A stretch of 17,258 nucleotides of DNA, taken from contig JABABF010000143.1 in NCBI GenBank assembly GCA_014238345.1, positions 1-17,258 on the forward strand, read 5' to 3'. This document shows, piece by piece, positions 14,102 through 17,258 of the stretch. The stretch's first letter is position 1. The number at the start of each line of letters is the position of its first letter. Position numbers and translations under genes: made by a program. A model generated the notes under the pieces. That model was not told where the DNA came from and did no database searches. It saw only the letters and a list, made by a program, of their open reading frames with translations. This DNA comes from Gammaproteobacteria bacterium. GTDB taxonomy: Bacteria > Pseudomonadota > Gammaproteobacteria > JABABF01.

Positions 14102-17100
14102 ATGTCAAAAATAGAGGACATATCGGGGTCATCTGTAGCCGCTGGTACTGTTGCGGTTGGTGTGCTGGGAGCCTCTCCTAGTACGCCGACCGTTCACGCG
14201 AGGCCTGGGCAGCTGCAGGTCATCAAGCGCAATGCGGCGCTGGTGCCCTACGACCAGCGCAAAATCTCGGTCGCCATTGCCAAGGCCTTTCTCGCGGTGG
14301 AGGGAGATGCGGCGGCTAGCTCGGCACGGGTGCGGGAGATTGTCGGCCAGCTCAGTCGGCAAGTGATCACCACATTCCAGCGGCGCTTGCCCTCGGGCGG
14401 AGCCTTAGACATTGAGGAGGTGCAAGACCAGGTGGAGTTGGAGCTGATGCGCGGTGCCCACCATCAAGTCGCCCGTCGCTATGTGCTGTATCGAGAAGAG
14501 CGAGCCAATGTGCGTAAGCAACAGGCCGCAGAGCGGGGACAGCAACAGGTACAGGCGCAGAGCGAGCAACCCGTTGCTAGCGATAGTGATAGCGCAGAAC
14601 CCGCCCAGTGGCTGAGCGACGACCAAGGCCACAAGCGGCCGCTAGAAGTGGTGGATGCCCAAGGTCAGCGGCGGGTGCTGTTGCGCTCGGAGCTTGCCGA
14701 TTGCCTAGAAGAGGTCTGTGTGGGCTTGGATGACACCAGTGCTGAGCTGTTGTTGGAACGTGTTCTGCGCGAAATCCACGATGGTATGATCGAGACCAAC
14801 CTCGTTGAGGCAATGATCATCAGCGCTCGCCCCATGGTTGAGCAGGAGACCAACTACAGCTATGTCGCCGCCCGGTTGAGGCTCTCTCAGCTGCGGCGGG
14901 AAGTGCTAGTCGCGCTGGGCATGACGGAATCGGTGCCGGTCAGAAAAGGCTTTGGTAGCGTGTCGCAACAGGACATAGCCGCGCACTATCCGCAGGTTTT
15001 TCATGCTTTCATTGAGCGCGGCATCGAATTGCAGCGGCTCAGCCCAGATCTGCGCAGTTTTGATTTGCAACTGTTGGGGCAGACGCTGGCTCCAGAGCGC
15101 GACCTGCAATTTACAATCTTCGGCTTGCAGACCCTCTACGATCGTTATTTTCTGCAAAACGATACCGACCAGCGCATTGAGCTGCCACAGCTGTTTCTGA
15201 TGCGCGTTGCCATGGGGCTCGCCCTGAACGAGCAAGAGGCTGATCGCACGGCTCGCGCTATAGAGTTCTACCACCTGTTGTCCTCCTTTGATCACATGTG
15301 TTCGACTCCGACACTGTTCAATGCGGGGACGCAGCATTCGCAGCTGTCCTCCTGTTTCCTGAGTACCGTCCCCGACGACTTGGACGGCATCTACGGCGCT
15401 CTCCGTGATAATGCCATGTTGTCGAAGTGGGCAGGTGGATTGGGCAACGACTGGACACCGGTGCGAGCTATTGGCGCACGCATTGCGGGAACCAACGGGC
15501 GTTCTGGCGGCATCATTCCCTTCCTCAAAGTGGCCAATGATTCGGCGGTGGCCGTCAATCAGGGCGGCAAGCGGCTCGGCGCGCTGTGCGCCTACTTGGA
15601 GCCGTGGCATTTGGATGTGGAAGCCTTCCTTGAGCTACGCAAAAACACCGGCGATGAGCGTCGCCGCGCCCATGACATTTTCACGGCGCTGTGGTTGCCC
15701 GATCTGTTTCTTGAGCGAGTTGCGGCCAAAGAGCACTGGACGCTGTTTTCGCCGGATGAGGTGCCGGATTTGCACGATTTGTACGGTCTTGCCTTCAAGC
15801 GTCGCTATCGGGAATACGAGGCGCTCGCCGAGCGCGGCGAGCTGCGCCAGCACCAAACGATGCCAGCGGCAGATCTGTGGCGCAAGATCCTAACGCAGCT
15901 GTTTGAGACGGGCACGCCGTGGGTCACTTTCAAGGATAGCTGCAATCTGCGCTCACCCCAACAGCATTGCGGTGTGGTGCACTCTTCCAATCTGTGTACC
16001 GAGATCACCCTGAATACATCGGCCGAGCCTGACAATGAAGAGGTGGCGGTGTGCAATCTTGGCTCGCTGAACTTGGCCAACCATCTGCGTGAGAAGCTGC
16101 CGGAAGAAGAAGCCCTCGGCGATTCCGTGCTGGTCTTGGACTTAGAGAAGCTCGAGCGCACCGTGACGATAGCTGTGCGCATGTTGGACAATGTCATTGA
16201 CATCAACTACTACGCCGTGGGAGCCGCAGAGCGCTCCAATCGCCGCCACCGACCGGTGGGGCTAGGGTTGATGGGCTTTCAGGATGCCCTGTTGCGCCTG
16301 CGCATCCCCTATGCCAGCGAAGCGGCGGTGATCTTTGCGGATCGCACCATGGAGGCGATCAGTTATTTTGCCATTCGCGCCTCCTCGGAGCTGGCGCGCG
16401 AGCGTGGTTGCTACGAGAGCTTCGAAGGCTCACTGTGGAGCCAAGGCATTCTGCCGATTGATTCCTTGGAAAAGCTGCGCGAACAACGCGCCGACGGCCA
16501 GCTAGATGTCGACACCAGCCAAACGCTGGATTGGGACAGCTTGCGTGAACTCGTCAAAACACAGGGCATGCGCAATTCTAATGTGATGGCCATTGCCCCC
16601 ACGGCGACTATCGCCAATATTGTTGGTGTCAGCCCATCAATCGAGCCCACCTTCAGCAATCTCTATGTGGTGTCCAACTTGTCAGGGCAGTACACGGTAC
16701 TCAATCCTTATATGGTGCGGGAGCTTAAGTCGAGAGATATGTGGGATGAGGTGATGATCAGTGATCTCAAGTACTACGAGGGTAGCCTGAGCAACATCGA
16801 CCGTGTGCCAGAGGATCTGCGCCAACTCTACGCTACGGCTCACGAGATCAAGCCGCAGTGGTTGATTGAGGCCGCTGCACGACGGCAGAAGTGGATTGAT
16901 CAGTCGCAGTCGTTAAACTTGTATGTGGCCAAGGACATTTTGCCGCAGCACCTGTCGTTGCTTTATCACAACGCCTGGCTGGCGGGCATCAAGACGACTT
17001 ACTATTTGCGCTCGCGCGGGGCGACTAGCGCGGAGAAAGCGACAGTGGATCGTAGCGATTTGAATGCTGTCTCCACCATGGGCGGCATGGGTGGTGCTGA

Positions 17101-17152
17101 TACGGGTGGATCCTGTACGCTGGACACACCGAGCTGCGAGGTTTGCCAGTGA
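14102..17152 (+). CDS. nrdA: Ribonucleoside-diphosphate reductase class I alpha subunit, two ATP-cones
   Basis: The large subunit of class I RNR reduces ribonucleoside diphosphates to deoxy forms, with NrdB supplying the radical. The 1016-residue protein has a Ser/Ala/Thr-rich leader (1-36), a first ATP-cone (about 37-137, V-I-K-R-N-A where the usual motif has Gly), and a Gln/Ser/Glu-rich linker (140-175). A second, degenerate cone (about 180-270) precedes the catalytic barrel. Active-site residues are present: redox pair C418 and C651, N630, C632 and E634 (S-N-L-C-T-E), and the radical-path pair Y967-Y968. The C-terminal tail carries C1012-x-x-C1015 for reduction by thioredoxin or glutaredoxin. 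The layout matches my memory of Pseudomonas NrdA (about 960 residues), made longer here by the leader and linker. ATG 14102 follows a purine-rich ribosome site. nrdB is not within the 106 bp that remain. Confidence 0.96.
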   Translation: MSKIEDISGSSVAAGTVAVGVLGASPSTPTVHARPGQLQVIKRNAALVPYDQRKISVAIAKAFLAVEGDAAASSARVREIVGQLSRQVITTFQRRLPSGGALDIEEVQDQVELELMRGAHHQVARRYVLYREERANVRKQQAAERGQQQVQAQSEQPVASDSDSAEPAQWLSDDQGHKRPLEVVDAQGQRRVLLRSELADCLEEVCVGLDDTSAELLLERVLREIHDGMIETNLVEAMIISARPMVEQETNYSYVAARLRLSQLRREVLVALGMTESVPVRKGFGSVSQQDIAAHYPQVFHAFIERGIELQRLSPDLRSFDLQLLGQTLAPERDLQFTIFGLQTLYDRYFLQNDTDQRIELPQLFLMRVAMGLALNEQEADRTARAIEFYHLLSSFDHMCSTPTLFNAGTQHSQLSSCFLSTVPDDLDGIYGALRDNAMLSKWAGGLGNDWTPVRAIGARIAGTNGRSGGIIPFLKVANDSAVAVNQGGKRLGALCAYLEPWHLDVEAFLELRKNTGDERRRAHDIFTALWLPDLFLERVAAKEHWTLFSPDEVPDLHDLYGLAFKRRYREYEALAERGELRQHQTMPAADLWRKILTQLFETGTPWVTFKDSCNLRSPQQHCGVVHSSNLCTEITLNTSAEPDNEEVAVCNLGSLNLANHLREKLPEEEALGDSVLVLDLEKLERTVTIAVRMLDNVIDINYYAVGAAERSNRRHRPVGLGLMGFQDALLRLRIPYASEAAVIFADRTMEAISYFAIRASSELARERGCYESFEGSLWSQGILPIDSLEKLREQRADGQLDVDTSQTLDWDSLRELVKTQGMRNSNVMAIAPTATIANIVGVSPSIEPTFSNLYVVSNLSGQYTVLNPYMVRELKSRDMWDEVMISDLKYYEGSLSNIDRVPEDLRQLYATAHEIKPQWLIEAAARRQKWIDQSQSLNLYVAKDILPQHLSLLYHNAWLAGIKTTYYLRSRGATSAEKATVDRSDLNAVSTMGGMGGADTGGSCTLDTPSCEVCQ

Positions 17153-17258
17153 GGGAGATGCTGACAGCGCTCAAGCGTGGGCCAAGCGTGGGTGCGGTGC
17201 GCTGCATAGCGCCACTACGGCGAAGTGGCAATTTAGGGATTAATTGGGTTATATAGGA
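17153..17258 (+). other. Sequence downstream of nrdA: direct repeat and weak hairpin
   Basis: CAAGCGTGGG occurs twice (17172-17181 and 17183-17192) with one base between. GCCACT (17211-17216) pairs with AGTGGC (17224-17229) over a 7-nt loop; the bases after it are AATTT, too weak for a confident intrinsic terminator. A 32-codon frame from ATG 17158 to TAG 17256 has no family resemblance and is probably not a gene. An nrdB gene may begin beyond the window. Confidence 0.4.

Overview
The window looks like a chromosomal segment of a gammaproteobacterium. The genes have high-GC third positions and the intergenic regions are clearly AT-richer. The best protein resemblances I can recall are to the Pseudomonas-type forms of ArgG, RNase T, GrxD, ArgF and a large NrdA with two ATP-cones. 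The set argG, pyrC, rnt, then grxD, then argF also follows the gene order I remember from Pseudomonas. That order is from memory and was not searched.

Layout. (1) 3-1535 (+) is a protein open at the window edge, built from about twelve repeats of a 25-30 residue unit carrying a GDDxY signature. (2) 1536-2039 is an AT-rich gap with small hairpins and a degenerate tRNA-like fold on the minus strand. (3) argG (minus) and the pyrC-rnt-metallohydrolase operon (plus) diverge from a gap of about 100 bp. (4) A central accessory block holds a GST (minus), a limonene-epoxide-hydrolase-like/NTF2-fold protein (plus), an ELM1-family protein and a 635-residue protein of unknown function (both minus, downstream of grxD). 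(5) argD-argF form a plus-strand operon. (6) After an AT-rich regulatory gap comes nrdA, complete, with about 100 bp of downstream sequence.

How the genes fit together. argF, argG and argD supply three steps of arginine synthesis, pyrC the third step of de novo pyrimidine synthesis, and nrdA the reduction of ribonucleotides for DNA synthesis; rnt matures tRNA and other stable RNAs. GrxD is an iron-sulfur/monothiol glutaredoxin. The accessory genes have only family-level assignments.

The points most worth a second look are: PyrC, where the near-invariant catalytic/metal Asp is read as Tyr (T-Y-S-A-P-H) while every other active-site residue is intact; the GDDxY solenoid protein; the 635-residue unknown next to ELM1; and the tRNA-like fold downstream of argG. 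I found no CRISPR array, insertion sequence, rRNA or phage gene.
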